Positions 16,594 through 24,066 of a stretch of 64,000 nt of DNA are shown one piece after another; position 1 is the first letter of the stretch; each line of letters begins with the position of its first letter. The notes beneath the pieces were generated by a model. That model worked only from the letters and a program-made list of their open reading frames with translations. It was not told where the DNA came from and did not search any database. The stretch spans positions 1,054,001 to 1,118,000 of the forward strand of contig NZ_CP101166.1 in assembly GCF_024298885.1 (NCBI RefSeq), read 5' to 3'. The DNA is from Haloglomus halophilum. Lineage in GTDB: Archaea > Halobacteriota > Halobacteria > Halobacteriales > Haloarculaceae. The translations under genes were made by a program, and so were the position numbers.

Positions 16594-17358
16594 ATGAGCG
16601 AACGCGTCGTCGCCGTCGTGCAGGCCCGGATGGGTTCGACCCGACTGCCGGGGAAGGTGATGCTCCCGCTCGCCGGCGAGCACGTCCTGACCCACGACGT
16701 GCGCCGACTGCAGGCGACGGGGACGGTCGATACGGTGGTCGTCGCCACCTCCACTGCGGGTCGGGACGACATCGTCGCGCGCTACGCCGAGCGCGCAGGG
16801 GCGGCTGTCCACCGCGGCCCCGAGGACGACGTGCTCGGGCGAATGCACGCCGCCGCGCGCGAGGCCGGCGCCGACGTGGTGGTCCGGGCGACGGGCGACG
16901 ACCCCCTCGTGGCGCCGGCCGTCGTCGACACCTGCGTCGAACGGGTCCGCGCGGGTGCCGAGTACGCCGCCAACACCATCGACCGGACGTTCCCGCAGGG
17001 GCTGGTGGTGGAGGCGTTCTCGATGGACTCGTTCGACCGTGTCGAGGCGGCCTCCGACGACCCCCACCAGCGCGAGCACGTCACGCAGTACTACCTCGAA
17101 CACCCCGACCGGTTCGACCGCGAGAACGTCGCGTGGGACGAGGTGTACGACCGGCCGCTCCCCTGTGACCGCCACGACGTGCGACTGGCGCTGGACGAGC
17201 CGGACGACTACGAACTCCTGCGCGGGGTCTACGAGGGCGTCGAGCCGGGCGAGCGCGGCATCGTCCCGGTCCGTGAGGCCATCGAGTACGCGCTCGCCGA
17301 GGGGCTCACGGAGTGGAACAGCCACGTGGGACAGACGAAGGTCCAGGGCGACGAATAG
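16594..17358 (+). CDS. SpsF-like cytidylyltransferase family protein
   Basis: 254 residues. The nucleotidyltransferase signature VVQARMGSTRLPGKVMLPL stands at the N-terminus, followed by RATGDDPLVAP and the SpsF-like HQREHVTQYYLEHPDRF. The family (CMP-KDO/acylneuraminate type) activates sugars for surface polysaccharide or glycoprotein synthesis. The exact sugar is unknown. No partner polysaccharide genes adjoin it; GT2 and ASST-like genes are 39 kb away. ATG at 16594 begins right at the motif. Confidence 0.8.
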   Translation: MSERVVAVVQARMGSTRLPGKVMLPLAGEHVLTHDVRRLQATGTVDTVVVATSTAGRDDIVARYAERAGAAVHRGPEDDVLGRMHAAAREAGADVVVRATGDDPLVAPAVVDTCVERVRAGAEYAANTIDRTFPQGLVVEAFSMDSFDRVEAASDDPHQREHVTQYYLEHPDRFDRENVAWDEVYDRPLPCDRHDVRLALDEPDDYELLRGVYEGVEPGERGIVPVREAIEYALAEGLTEWNSHVGQTKVQGDE

Positions 17359-17450
17359 GAAACAGATTGCGGAATTGCGGAGAGGATTCCAGACGGAGTC
17401 GAGTTATTACGGGCGAAAGGCAGAATTCCGCACCGAACAGCGACGATATC

Positions 17451-17714
17451 TTACTGCCGGCCGGTGATGACGAGGAACGGGCCGACGAAGATGAGCGCGA
17501 TGCCGAGGAACTGGAAGTGAACCGGCTGCATCGACGGGGTCGGGGTCAGCAGGAACAGCACCCCGAAGGCGACCGTGTTGAGGCCGATTATCTTCCGGGA
17601 CTTGAGCGGGAGCGCCCCGAGCGTGGTGAGGATGAACAGGAAGAGGATGGCCTGCCCCACGTTGTACTTGAGCAGGAAACTGTCGACGAGCTGCAACGGT
17701 GCGACAGGGAACAT
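17451..17714 (-). CDS. Small three-helix membrane protein
   Basis: 87 residues from ATG 17714. Hydrophobic stretches at about 20-35 (AILFLFILTTLGALPL), 40-57 (IIGLNTVAFGVLFLL) and 65-83 (FQFLGIALIFVGPFLVI). An upstream in-frame ATG at 17750 adds a basic segment and is judged less likely. No family is recognised with certainty. Confidence 0.65.
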   Translation of the reverse strand: MFPVAPLQLVDSFLLKYNVGQAILFLFILTTLGALPLKSRKIIGLNTVAFGVLFLLTPTPSMQPVHFQFLGIALIFVGPFLVITGRQ

Positions 17715-17802
17715 TCTTGCTCCGAAGTCACGACGACGCGCACATAACAATTCCGTTCGCCGCCGAGGGGGCCCCTGCGGGTGTTCTCGGCGAGGGCTCG
17801 AT

Positions 17803-18096
17803 TCAGTAGGGGTCCGACCGGTCGCCGTCGTCAGGCGGGTTCTCCTCGCTGTCGGCCTCGTGGCCGACGCCCGTGTCGCCCACGAGTTCGAGGTGCTGGC
17901 CCCAGACCACCCAGACGACGATGATGGTCCCGGCGTAGCCGCTGGCCCACACGAACGTGGCGAGGTTCGGGTAGCCGGCCTGCGTCAGCGCGAAATCGGC
18001 CATCCCGGAGACGGCGACGCCGCCCGCGAGGACGGCCAGGAGCCGGGCCCACCCGGGGAGGGCGATGTCGTAGTCGGCACCCGACGGAAGGGGCAT
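17803..18096 (-). CDS. Small membrane protein, two helices and acidic tail
   Basis: 97 residues from ATG 18096. Two membrane helices (about 13-34 and 47-66) are followed by an acidic, probably cytoplasmic tail (GHEADSEENPPDDGDR). The reading frame continues upstream into shadow sequence, so the start is set at the ATG before LPSGADYDIALPGW. It precedes the P-ATPase locus and might be linked to it, but I see no direct evidence. Confidence 0.6.
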   Translation of the reverse strand: MPLPSGADYDIALPGWARLLAVLAGGVAVSGMADFALTQAGYPNLATFVWASGYAGTIIVVWVVWGQHLELVGDTGVGHEADSEENPPDDGDRSDPY

Positions 18097-18169
18097 GCCC
18101 GTGGCTACGGAGCGGAGTCGCGTGAACCTGACGGTCGACGGACGGGGAACGCAGGAAACGGTGGGCCGC

Positions 18170-18490
18170 TCAGGCCTCGTGTTCGGCGGTCGCCTCGACC
18201 TCGTCGGCCTCGCTGGCGAGCGCACGGACGCGGTCGGCCAGCTCGTCCAGCCCGGCGTTGATCTCGGCGACGCGCCCCTCGATGTCGTCGGCGGGGACGG
18301 CACCCTGCTGTGTCGGGTCGATGAGCCCGTCGTTCTCCAGCATCCGCAGCGAGTAGCGCACCTTGTGCTCCGGGATACCGGTCTCCTTGGAGATACGCAC
18401 GATGCCGATAGGATGGTGGTCGATGACGGCCTGCAGAATCTGCAGGTCGCGAGCCTCCTTCGAGACCTGGTCCGTGAGTCGCTCGATCAT
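18170..18490 (-). CDS. Winged-helix transcriptional regulator
   Basis: 106 residues. A winged helix occupies about 15-62: DLQILQAVIDHHPIGIVRIS is helix 1-2 and KVRYSLRMLENDGLI is the recognition helix and wing. A coiled-coil-like C-terminus (GRVAEINAGLDELADRVRAL) may dimerise. It is a compact haloarchaeal regulator of unknown target, located beside the copper-respiratory locus and pointing away from it. Confidence 0.8.
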   Translation of the reverse strand: MIERLTDQVSKEARDLQILQAVIDHHPIGIVRISKETGIPEHKVRYSLRMLENDGLIDPTQQGAVPADDIEGRVAEINAGLDELADRVRALASEADEVEATAEHEA

Positions 18491-18652
18491 TGCCCCCTGC
18501 TAGTGCCCCCCGAGGCAAAAGGGTATCGGTCAGATACCATCCAGACCCATTACAGACCATCTCGAGACACTGATTGGACTGCTCGTGCCGGTGCGAGCGC
18601 GCCCCTCGCTGGAGGCGGTCGGCGAGGCCGGACGGCAGCGGCGAGTGACGCG

Positions 18653-18820
18653 TCAGAGTGCGCCGAGGAAGTGGAGTACGTCGACGAGGACGACCCCGAG
18701 GATGGCGAGCAGGATGAGGAGCATCATCACCTTCACGCCGAACGGGAGTCCGTCGTCGTCCTCGGTGGAGTCGCCCATAGGTCGCTCGTCGGTGCCCTCC
18801 GTGGTGTCGGTTGCGGTCAT
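18653..18820 (-). CDS. Very small single-TM protein (55 aa)
   Basis: Reading the minus strand from ATG 18820 gives 55 residues. An acidic N-terminus (TDTTEGTDERPMGDSTEDDD) is followed by one helix (FGVKVMMLLILLAILGVVLV) and the end DVLHFLGAL. The frame, composition and hydrophobic profile look coding. It lies directly after the P-ATPase gene on the same strand and may belong to its transcript. Function unknown. Confidence 0.6.
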   Translation of the reverse strand: MTATDTTEGTDERPMGDSTEDDDGLPFGVKVMMLLILLAILGVVLVDVLHFLGAL

Positions 18821-18884
18821 CAGCGGAGGGGAGGTCGTCTCCGGGCATCAACACCCGTTCCGCTCCCAGATTCTGGGAACGTGT

Positions 18885-21434
18885 TCAGTCGCCACCCGCC
18901 GGCGTGCGCGTGGGGGTCGACGGTCCCTCGGGGTCCGGGTCGCTGACGTGGTCGCCACCGTGGCCACCGTGCCGGCCCGCCTCGCCGCTCGCCTCGTCGC
19001 CGAGGACCGACCGCGTGGAGTTGACGACCACGAGGAGGCTGCTGGTCGCCATCGCGACGGCCGCCAGCAGCGGCGACAGCAGCCCCAGCGCCGCCGCCGG
19101 CACCGCGACGGCGTTGTAACACAGCGCCCAACCCAGGTTCTCCCGAACCCGGCGCCGGGTCCCCGCCGTCAGGTCGAACACCGTCGGCACCCGGTCGAGG
19201 CCGCCCTCCGTGACGACGGCGTCGGCCGCGTCGGCCGCGAGCGCCGTCCCGGAGCGGAGCGCGACCCCGAGGTCCGCCGCCGCCAGCGCGGGCGCGTCGT
19301 TGCTTCCGTCGCCGACCATCACGACCGTCCCCTCCCGTCGGAGGCGCTCGACCGTCTCGGCCTTCCCCTCCGGCGGGACGCCCGCGAACACCTCGTCGAC
19401 GGCCGGATGGGCGGCGAACGGTTCGGCGGCGGCCCGGTCGTCGCCCGTGAGCACGACGAGGCGCCGCCCGTCGCCGAGCGCCGCGACTGCGTCCGCCCAG
19501 CCCTCCCGCGGGCGCTCCGCGGCGACGAGCGCCCCCCGGACCGCACCGTCCCAGCCGACGTACGCCGCGATACCGCGCTCGTCGCCCGACCCGTAGCAGT
19601 CCCGGCAGTCGCCGGGTATCGGCCACTCGCCATCCAGCCCCTCGAACAGCCCCGCGCCGCCGACGTAGACGCGGTCCCCATCGACGACCGCGCTGACGCC
19701 GTGGCCGGGATGCGTGCGGAAGTCACTGGCCGCTGGGGGCGCGTCGACTGCCTCGACCACGGCACCAGCGATGGGGTGGTCCGCCCGCGTCTCGACCGCG
19801 GCCGCCCGCGCCAGCGCCTCGTCGTCGCCGACGTGGTCGACCAGCGACGGGTTGGCCTCGGTCAGCGTCCCCGTCTTGTCCAGCACCACGGTGTCGGCGG
19901 CGACGGCCGTCTCGAACACGGACGGGTCCGTCACCACGACGCCGCGATCCAGCGCGTCCCGGACCCCGGCGGCGACGGCGAGCGGAGTCGCCAGCCCCAT
20001 CGCACACGGGCAGGAGACGACCAGCACCGCCAGCCCCGTCAACAGCGCCCCCGTCGGCGTGCCGCCGGTCAGGAGCGTCGCGCCGAACGCCAGCACCGCC
20101 ACCACGACGACCAGCGGGACGAACACGGCCGCCACTCTGTCGGCGACTCGCTGGACGCCCGGCGTGGCGGCCTGCACGTCCCAGAGGTGGTGGGCCAGTC
20201 GGTCGACGGTGCTGGTCCCGTCGCTCTCGACGTGGAGCGTTCCGTCGGTCACGAGCGCCCCACCCAGCACCTCGTCACCCGACTCGACCCGACGGGGGGC
20301 CGCCTCACCGGTCACGAGCGATTCGTCCACGCCCGCACGACCGCTCACCACGGTACCGTCGGTCGGCAGCCGCTCGCCCGGTTCGACCACGAGGCGGTCA
20401 CCCGCGGACACCTCCTCGACGGGGACCACCTCCGTGGCCGGGGCGCCGGCGTCCGCAGTCCCATCCGCGCCCGCCCCGTCGCCCACCACCCGCCGCGCGG
20501 TCTCGACGCGCTCGGTCGTCAGGTCGGTGAGGCGGTCGGCCGCGCGCCGGCGGATGCGCCGCTCGTAGTAGCCCCCGACGGTCACGGCGACCAGCACGAC
20601 CACGCTCACGTCGAAGTAGACGTCGACGCCACCGGTCAGGAGAACCACCGTGCTGTAGCAGTAGGCGGTGACGGCCGCCGTCGCGACGAGCAGGTCCATG
20701 TTCGGCCGGGCCGCACGCAGACTCACGAGCGCACCGCGGAGAATCGGCGCGCCGGTGTACCCCAGCACGACGGTCGCGAACGCCCAGACGTTCCACAGCA
20801 GGTACCCGCCCGCCCCACCGTTGACATCGAGCAGCAGCGATTCGGAGGGCAGTCCGAGGTACGTCGGGTAGAGGAACAGGACGTACCACGCCATCACCAT
20901 CATCCCGAGGAAGCCGCCGACGAGCAGCCGCCCCAGCGACTCGTGGTCGTCGGCCGGTCCCTCGTCGGCGGGCCGGGCCCGGTAGCCCGGCGCGTCGAGC
21001 AGGCTGGCGGCGCGCTCGTCGGCACCGGTTCCGTCGCCGTCACCCTCCCCGCCGAGTTCGTCGAGGTCGTACGCGACCCGGACGAGTTCCGAGGCGTAGC
21101 TGGCCTCCGCGCGGTGGACGCCCGGCGCGGACTCGGCGCGCGATTCGAGGAACGCCTCACAGCTGGTGCAGTGCATCCCGTCGACCCGGACGAACGCGGT
21201 CTCGGCATCGTCCGGGACCGGGCGGTCGCCGGTGTCGCGGACGGCCTCGCGAGCGGCGTCCGCGTCCGTCTCCAGCGGGTCGTCGAGCGTCCGTGCGACG
21301 GCGAGACATCCCTGACAGCAGTACGCCCCTGGTACGTCGTCGTCCGTCACGGGCGGGTCCGGCGTCGGCAGGTCACAGAGGTCACAGCCGTCGGCGTCGT
21401 CGGCGCCGCCCGGGGCGGTCGACGGGTCGCTCAT
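18885..21434 (-). CDS. Heavy-metal translocating P1B-type ATPase (FixI/CopA-like)
   Basis: 849 residues. The N-terminus carries a Cys-rich metal region (CDLCDLP near 18, YCCQGC near 40), as in FixI/CcoI ATPases. An HMA domain follows with MHCTSC near 88. The membrane CPC motif (SCPCAMGLATPLA) is near 475, and the phosphorylation loop DKTGT is near 520 with MVGDGSNDAPALAAAD later. CPC predicts Cu+ transport. Next to a SafE-like gene and a ba3 oxidase, it probably supplies copper for oxidase and halocyanin assembly. The ATG at 21434 abuts the end of the SafE-like gene. Confidence 0.92.
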   Translation of the reverse strand: MSDPSTAPGGADDADGCDLCDLPTPDPPVTDDDVPGAYCCQGCLAVARTLDDPLETDADAAREAVRDTGDRPVPDDAETAFVRVDGMHCTSCEAFLESRAESAPGVHRAEASYASELVRVAYDLDELGGEGDGDGTGADERAASLLDAPGYRARPADEGPADDHESLGRLLVGGFLGMMVMAWYVLFLYPTYLGLPSESLLLDVNGGAGGYLLWNVWAFATVVLGYTGAPILRGALVSLRAARPNMDLLVATAAVTAYCYSTVVLLTGGVDVYFDVSVVVLVAVTVGGYYERRIRRRAADRLTDLTTERVETARRVVGDGAGADGTADAGAPATEVVPVEEVSAGDRLVVEPGERLPTDGTVVSGRAGVDESLVTGEAAPRRVESGDEVLGGALVTDGTLHVESDGTSTVDRLAHHLWDVQAATPGVQRVADRVAAVFVPLVVVVAVLAFGATLLTGGTPTGALLTGLAVLVVSCPCAMGLATPLAVAAGVRDALDRGVVVTDPSVFETAVAADTVVLDKTGTLTEANPSLVDHVGDDEALARAAAVETRADHPIAGAVVEAVDAPPAASDFRTHPGHGVSAVVDGDRVYVGGAGLFEGLDGEWPIPGDCRDCYGSGDERGIAAYVGWDGAVRGALVAAERPREGWADAVAALGDGRRLVVLTGDDRAAAEPFAAHPAVDEVFAGVPPEGKAETVERLRREGTVVMVGDGSNDAPALAAADLGVALRSGTALAADAADAVVTEGGLDRVPTVFDLTAGTRRRVRENLGWALCYNAVAVPAAALGLLSPLLAAVAMATSSLLVVVNSTRSVLGDEASGEAGRHGGHGGDHVSDPDPEGPSTPTRTPAGGD

Positions 21435-22232
21435 CTACGCGACCCCCAGCAGCGCGAGCGGTTCGAGGCCGAGACTCCGCAGCCCCATCCGGAGCGGGAA
21501 CACGGCGAGCAGGACGAACGCCGCGCCGAGGACGCGGTGGAGCCGCCGTTTCGTCTCCGGGCCGAGTGATCCGACCGCGAGCCCGGTCGCGAACAGCGTC
21601 GGGACGGTGCCGGCCCCGAGCGCCGCGAGCGCGACGCCGCCGCGAACGGGCGAGGCCGTCGCCAGCGCGTAGAGGAACGCCGGGTAGAGCAGCGGGCACG
21701 GCAGCAGTCCGTGGGCAGCGCCGAGCCCGACGATACGGGGGCCGCGAGTCCAGCGCTCCGCGCGGGCCTGGAGCCACGCCACGACCCCCGAGAGGGCCGC
21801 CCCGCCGGCGCGGAACGGCCGGCCGAGGGCACCGACGAGGCGGCCACCGCCGCTGTCGGCGGCGAGGTAGCCGAGGCCGAGCGCGAGGACCAGCAGCCCG
21901 ACCGCGAGGCCGACGACGCCACGGACGAGCCGTGCGGCCGACAGCAGGCCGCCGGCATCGACGAGGACGGCCCCGAGCGCGCCGAAGACGGCCCCCAGCA
22001 GCGTGTACGAGACGGTCCGGCCGGCGTTGAACAGGAGGTGCTGGCGGATGGCGGGCCACTCGGTGGCGTCGTGACCGCGCGAGCGGATGCCATCGGCGTA
22101 CGTCGAGACGAGCGGCCCACACATCCCGAGACAGTGGACGCTGCCGAGCGCACCGAGCAGGCAGAACGCGGCGATCTCCAGGCCGCCGGCTCCGGCCTCG
22201 GGGACGAACCCGGCGAACGGACTGGATGACAT
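21435..22232 (-). CDS. Sulfite exporter TauE/SafE (UreH-like) family membrane protein
   Basis: 265 residues from ATG 22232. The N-terminal helix contains GALGSVHCLGMCGPL, the HC-x-GMCGP motif of the cytochrome-oxidase-linked SafE/UreH group. About six further membrane segments follow, with AHGLLPCPLLYPA in the second half (Cys-Pro). The group is found with CcoI-type ATPases and is thought to help copper delivery to oxidases. The stop codon abuts the ATPase start, so they are one operon, with this gene first. Confidence 0.85.
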   Translation of the reverse strand: MSSSPFAGFVPEAGAGGLEIAAFCLLGALGSVHCLGMCGPLVSTYADGIRSRGHDATEWPAIRQHLLFNAGRTVSYTLLGAVFGALGAVLVDAGGLLSAARLVRGVVGLAVGLLVLALGLGYLAADSGGGRLVGALGRPFRAGGAALSGVVAWLQARAERWTRGPRIVGLGAAHGLLPCPLLYPAFLYALATASPVRGGVALAALGAGTVPTLFATGLAVGSLGPETKRRLHRVLGAAFVLLAVFPLRMGLRSLGLEPLALLGVA

Positions 22233-22314
22233 GGGTTGGGACTCCGGGGTAGCACTCCGATGCACGGTCGGCCGTACGGCCGGCCGGTCGACGGCGGTTC
22301 GTTCGGAACTGGGT

Positions 22315-22373
22315 GGGCGGGAATCGCCCGGTCAGGCGTGCAGCCGGGCGGGAATCAGTCTGTCAGGCGTGTG
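22315..22373. repeat. Imperfect direct repeat around a gene 3' end
   Basis: Two 25-bp segments (22315-22339 and 22349-22373) both read ggcgggaatc, five variable bases, then gtcaggcgtg. The second includes the TGA of the small membrane-protein gene at 22363, so the end of that gene seems to have been duplicated downstream. Confidence 0.5.
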
Positions 22374-22557
22374 CCGCGCCGTGTCCGCCTGACGCCTCAC
22401 GGGTGAACACGTACAGCAGGAACCCGCCGATGAGCAGCACGTTCACCACGGCGACCGCGATGAACGGCTGGCCACGGCTCAGGAAGAACACCGCGACCGA
22501 CGGCAGTGCGAGCAGTGCCACGAGCGGCGCGAGCGAGTCGGGGAGCGAGTCCAGCAT
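22363..22557 (-). CDS. Small two-helix membrane protein beside the ba3 oxidase
   Basis: 64 residues from ATG 22557. Two helices (about 11-27 and 32-50) and a His/Gly tail (REASGGHGAAHA). It is divergent from the halocyanin gene across about 107 bp and upstream of the SafE-like and P-ATPase genes. It could be a small oxidase accessory subunit or assembly factor, from position only. A TATA box (GTTTATGT) lies 27-34 nt upstream, so the mRNA is near-leaderless. ATG at 22587 is an alternative but would leave no room for that promoter. Confidence 0.65.
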   Translation of the reverse strand: MLDSLPDSLAPLVALLALPSVAVFFLSRGQPFIAVAVVNVLLIGGFLLYVFTREASGGHGAAHA

Positions 22558-22583
22558 TGCTACACGCTCGTTCGGCCGCCACC

Positions 22584-22591
22584 ACATAAAC
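22584..22591 (-). promoter_or_regulatory. TATA box of the small oxidase-linked membrane protein
   Basis: On the minus strand GTTTATGT stands 27-34 nt ahead of the ATG at 22557, as in leaderless haloarchaeal genes. Confidence 0.5.
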
Positions 22592-22623
22592 GGTCGGGGC
22601 GGTTCTCGGGACCCCGGAACCGC

Positions 22624-22629
22624 ATATAC
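22624..22629 (+). promoter_or_regulatory. TATA-like box of the halocyanin-oxidase operon
   Basis: ATATAC followed by a T-tract stands 36-41 nt before the halocyanin ATG at 22665. This allows a leader of roughly ten bases. It is back to back with the minus-strand promoter about 35 bp away. Confidence 0.45.
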
Positions 22630-22664
22630 TTTTTTTGGGATGGTCCGTCAACCGCAGGACCGTC

Positions 22665-23483
22665 ATGTCGAAGCGAACCTCGGGACAGCGAGGGCCCAGT
22701 CGGCGTGCGGTACTTCGGGGCGGGGCCGGCATCGCCGCCACGGCCACGGGCGCATCGGCGCTCGCGGGCACGGCTGCGGCCCAGCCCCAACCGTCGTTCG
22801 ACGGCTGGCTCTCCGACGTCCAGAACTACAACGGCGTCATCGACCGGACCGGCCGCGACGAGGTCACGGTCCGGGTCGGCGTCGACAACGGCGGGCAACC
22901 GTTCGGGTTCGGCCCCCCGGCGATTCAGATAGACCCCGGGACGACCGTCGTCTGGGAGTGGACCGGGCGTGGGAACCAGCACAACGTCGTCGACCTCGAC
23001 GGCGCGTTCGAATCCGAGCTCGCTAGCGAAGCCGGGTACACCTTCGAGCAGACCTTCGAGAGCGAGGGGGTGACGAAGTACTACTGCGCCCCCCACCGCG
23101 CGCTCGGGATGAAGGGCGTCGTCGTGACCGGCGACGTCGAACTGGGCGGCGGCGGCGGGCAGCCGTTCGAACCGCCGGGCGGCGCCTTCGGGCTGACGTT
23201 CATGGGTATCCTCCTCGGCCTGAGCGGCCTCGCCGGGGCGGCCATCCTCGGGGCCGACGGCTACCGCTCGTACGGCGCCTGGAAGGAGAAGGTGACCGAC
23301 GTGGAGGGACCGGCCGTGGAGTCGGCCCCCGAGGAGGAGACCGTCGAGCGGACCATCGGTCACGACGCGTTCGACCCGACGGGGACGGCCGCCCTACTCG
23401 TCGGGTACTTCCTCATCCTGGTCGTGTTGTGGATACTGATGTACTTCGTCGAGTTCCTCGGCGGTCCGACCATCATCGGGTGA
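22665..23483 (+). CDS. Membrane-anchored halocyanin-type blue copper protein
   Basis: 272 residues. The N-terminus carries a Tat signal (PSRRAVLRGGAGIAA ... GTAAAQ). A type 1 copper domain (about 65-155) has ligands His106 (NQHNVV) and Cys141, His144 and Met149 in YYCAPHRALGM. Two C-terminal membrane helices (about 171-196 and 240-265) are unusual for a simple halocyanin and suggest it is an integral oxidase component. Halocyanin donates electrons to ba3 oxidase in haloarchaea. ATG 22665 is chosen because it places the RR motif at residues 13-14. The next gene starts 7 bp later. Confidence 0.9.
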   Translation: MSKRTSGQRGPSRRAVLRGGAGIAATATGASALAGTAAAQPQPSFDGWLSDVQNYNGVIDRTGRDEVTVRVGVDNGGQPFGFGPPAIQIDPGTTVVWEWTGRGNQHNVVDLDGAFESELASEAGYTFEQTFESEGVTKYYCAPHRALGMKGVVVTGDVELGGGGGQPFEPPGGAFGLTFMGILLGLSGLAGAAILGADGYRSYGAWKEKVTDVEGPAVESAPEEETVERTIGHDAFDPTGTAALLVGYFLILVVLWILMYFVEFLGGPTIIG

Positions 23484-23490
23484 TCCAGTC

Positions 23491-24066
23491 ATGGAGATAC
23501 ACAGATACGAGAAGGCGTGGTTCGTCGCGGGAATGGTGCTCATCGTCGGGTTCATCGCGACGGTCGTCTACGGCGCGGTCGGTCCCGGCATCGCGATGGT
23601 GGACGACTCCGGCGGCCAGGTCGGCGCGAACCCCATCGCCAACGAGAACTACGACGCCGTCGACAACTTCCGCGAACCCGGGGTCTACCGGACCGGCGAG
23701 AACAGCTTCGACATCTACGTCGTCGCCCAGCGGTTCGCGTTCGTCCCCGGAACGGGCGAACCGATTCGGATACCGGCGGGGAGCGAGGTGACGTTCTACG
23801 TCGCCTCGGCCGACGTCACGCACGGGTTCAACCTCGCCGGGACGAACGTGAACGTCATGGTCGTCCCGGGGCAGGTCTCGGAGATGACCGCCCGGTTCGA
23901 CGAGACCGGAACGTACGGCATCATCTGTCACGAGTACTGTGGGGCCGGCCACCACGACATGGCCGGCACCTTCGAGGTCGTCCCGCAGTCCCAGTACGAC
24001 CACGACGCGACGAGCGACGACCGCGAGCTGCTCCGGGCGGCCCTGACCGCCGGAGGTGAGCGATAA
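23491..24066 (+). CDS. cbaB: Cytochrome c oxidase (ba3-type) subunit II
   Basis: 191 residues. A single N-terminal helix (about 10-30) leads to an external cupredoxin domain with a complete CuA site: His111, then Cys146, Glu148, Cys150, His154 and Met157 in CHEYCGAGHHDM. CuA accepts electrons from halocyanin and passes them to subunit I. The single TM is characteristic of ba3-type subunit II. Its stop overlaps the ATG of subunit I by one base (TAATG). Confidence 0.93.
   Translation: MEIHRYEKAWFVAGMVLIVGFIATVVYGAVGPGIAMVDDSGGQVGANPIANENYDAVDNFREPGVYRTGENSFDIYVVAQRFAFVPGTGEPIRIPAGSEVTFYVASADVTHGFNLAGTNVNVMVVPGQVSEMTARFDETGTYGIICHEYCGAGHHDMAGTFEVVPQSQYDHDATSDDRELLRAALTAGGER

Noticed and set aside
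18585..21569. 994-aa plus-strand frame opposite the P-type ATPase
   Set aside because: It is the antisense shadow of a gene with complete catalytic motifs; composition is Arg/His-rich with no known domain.
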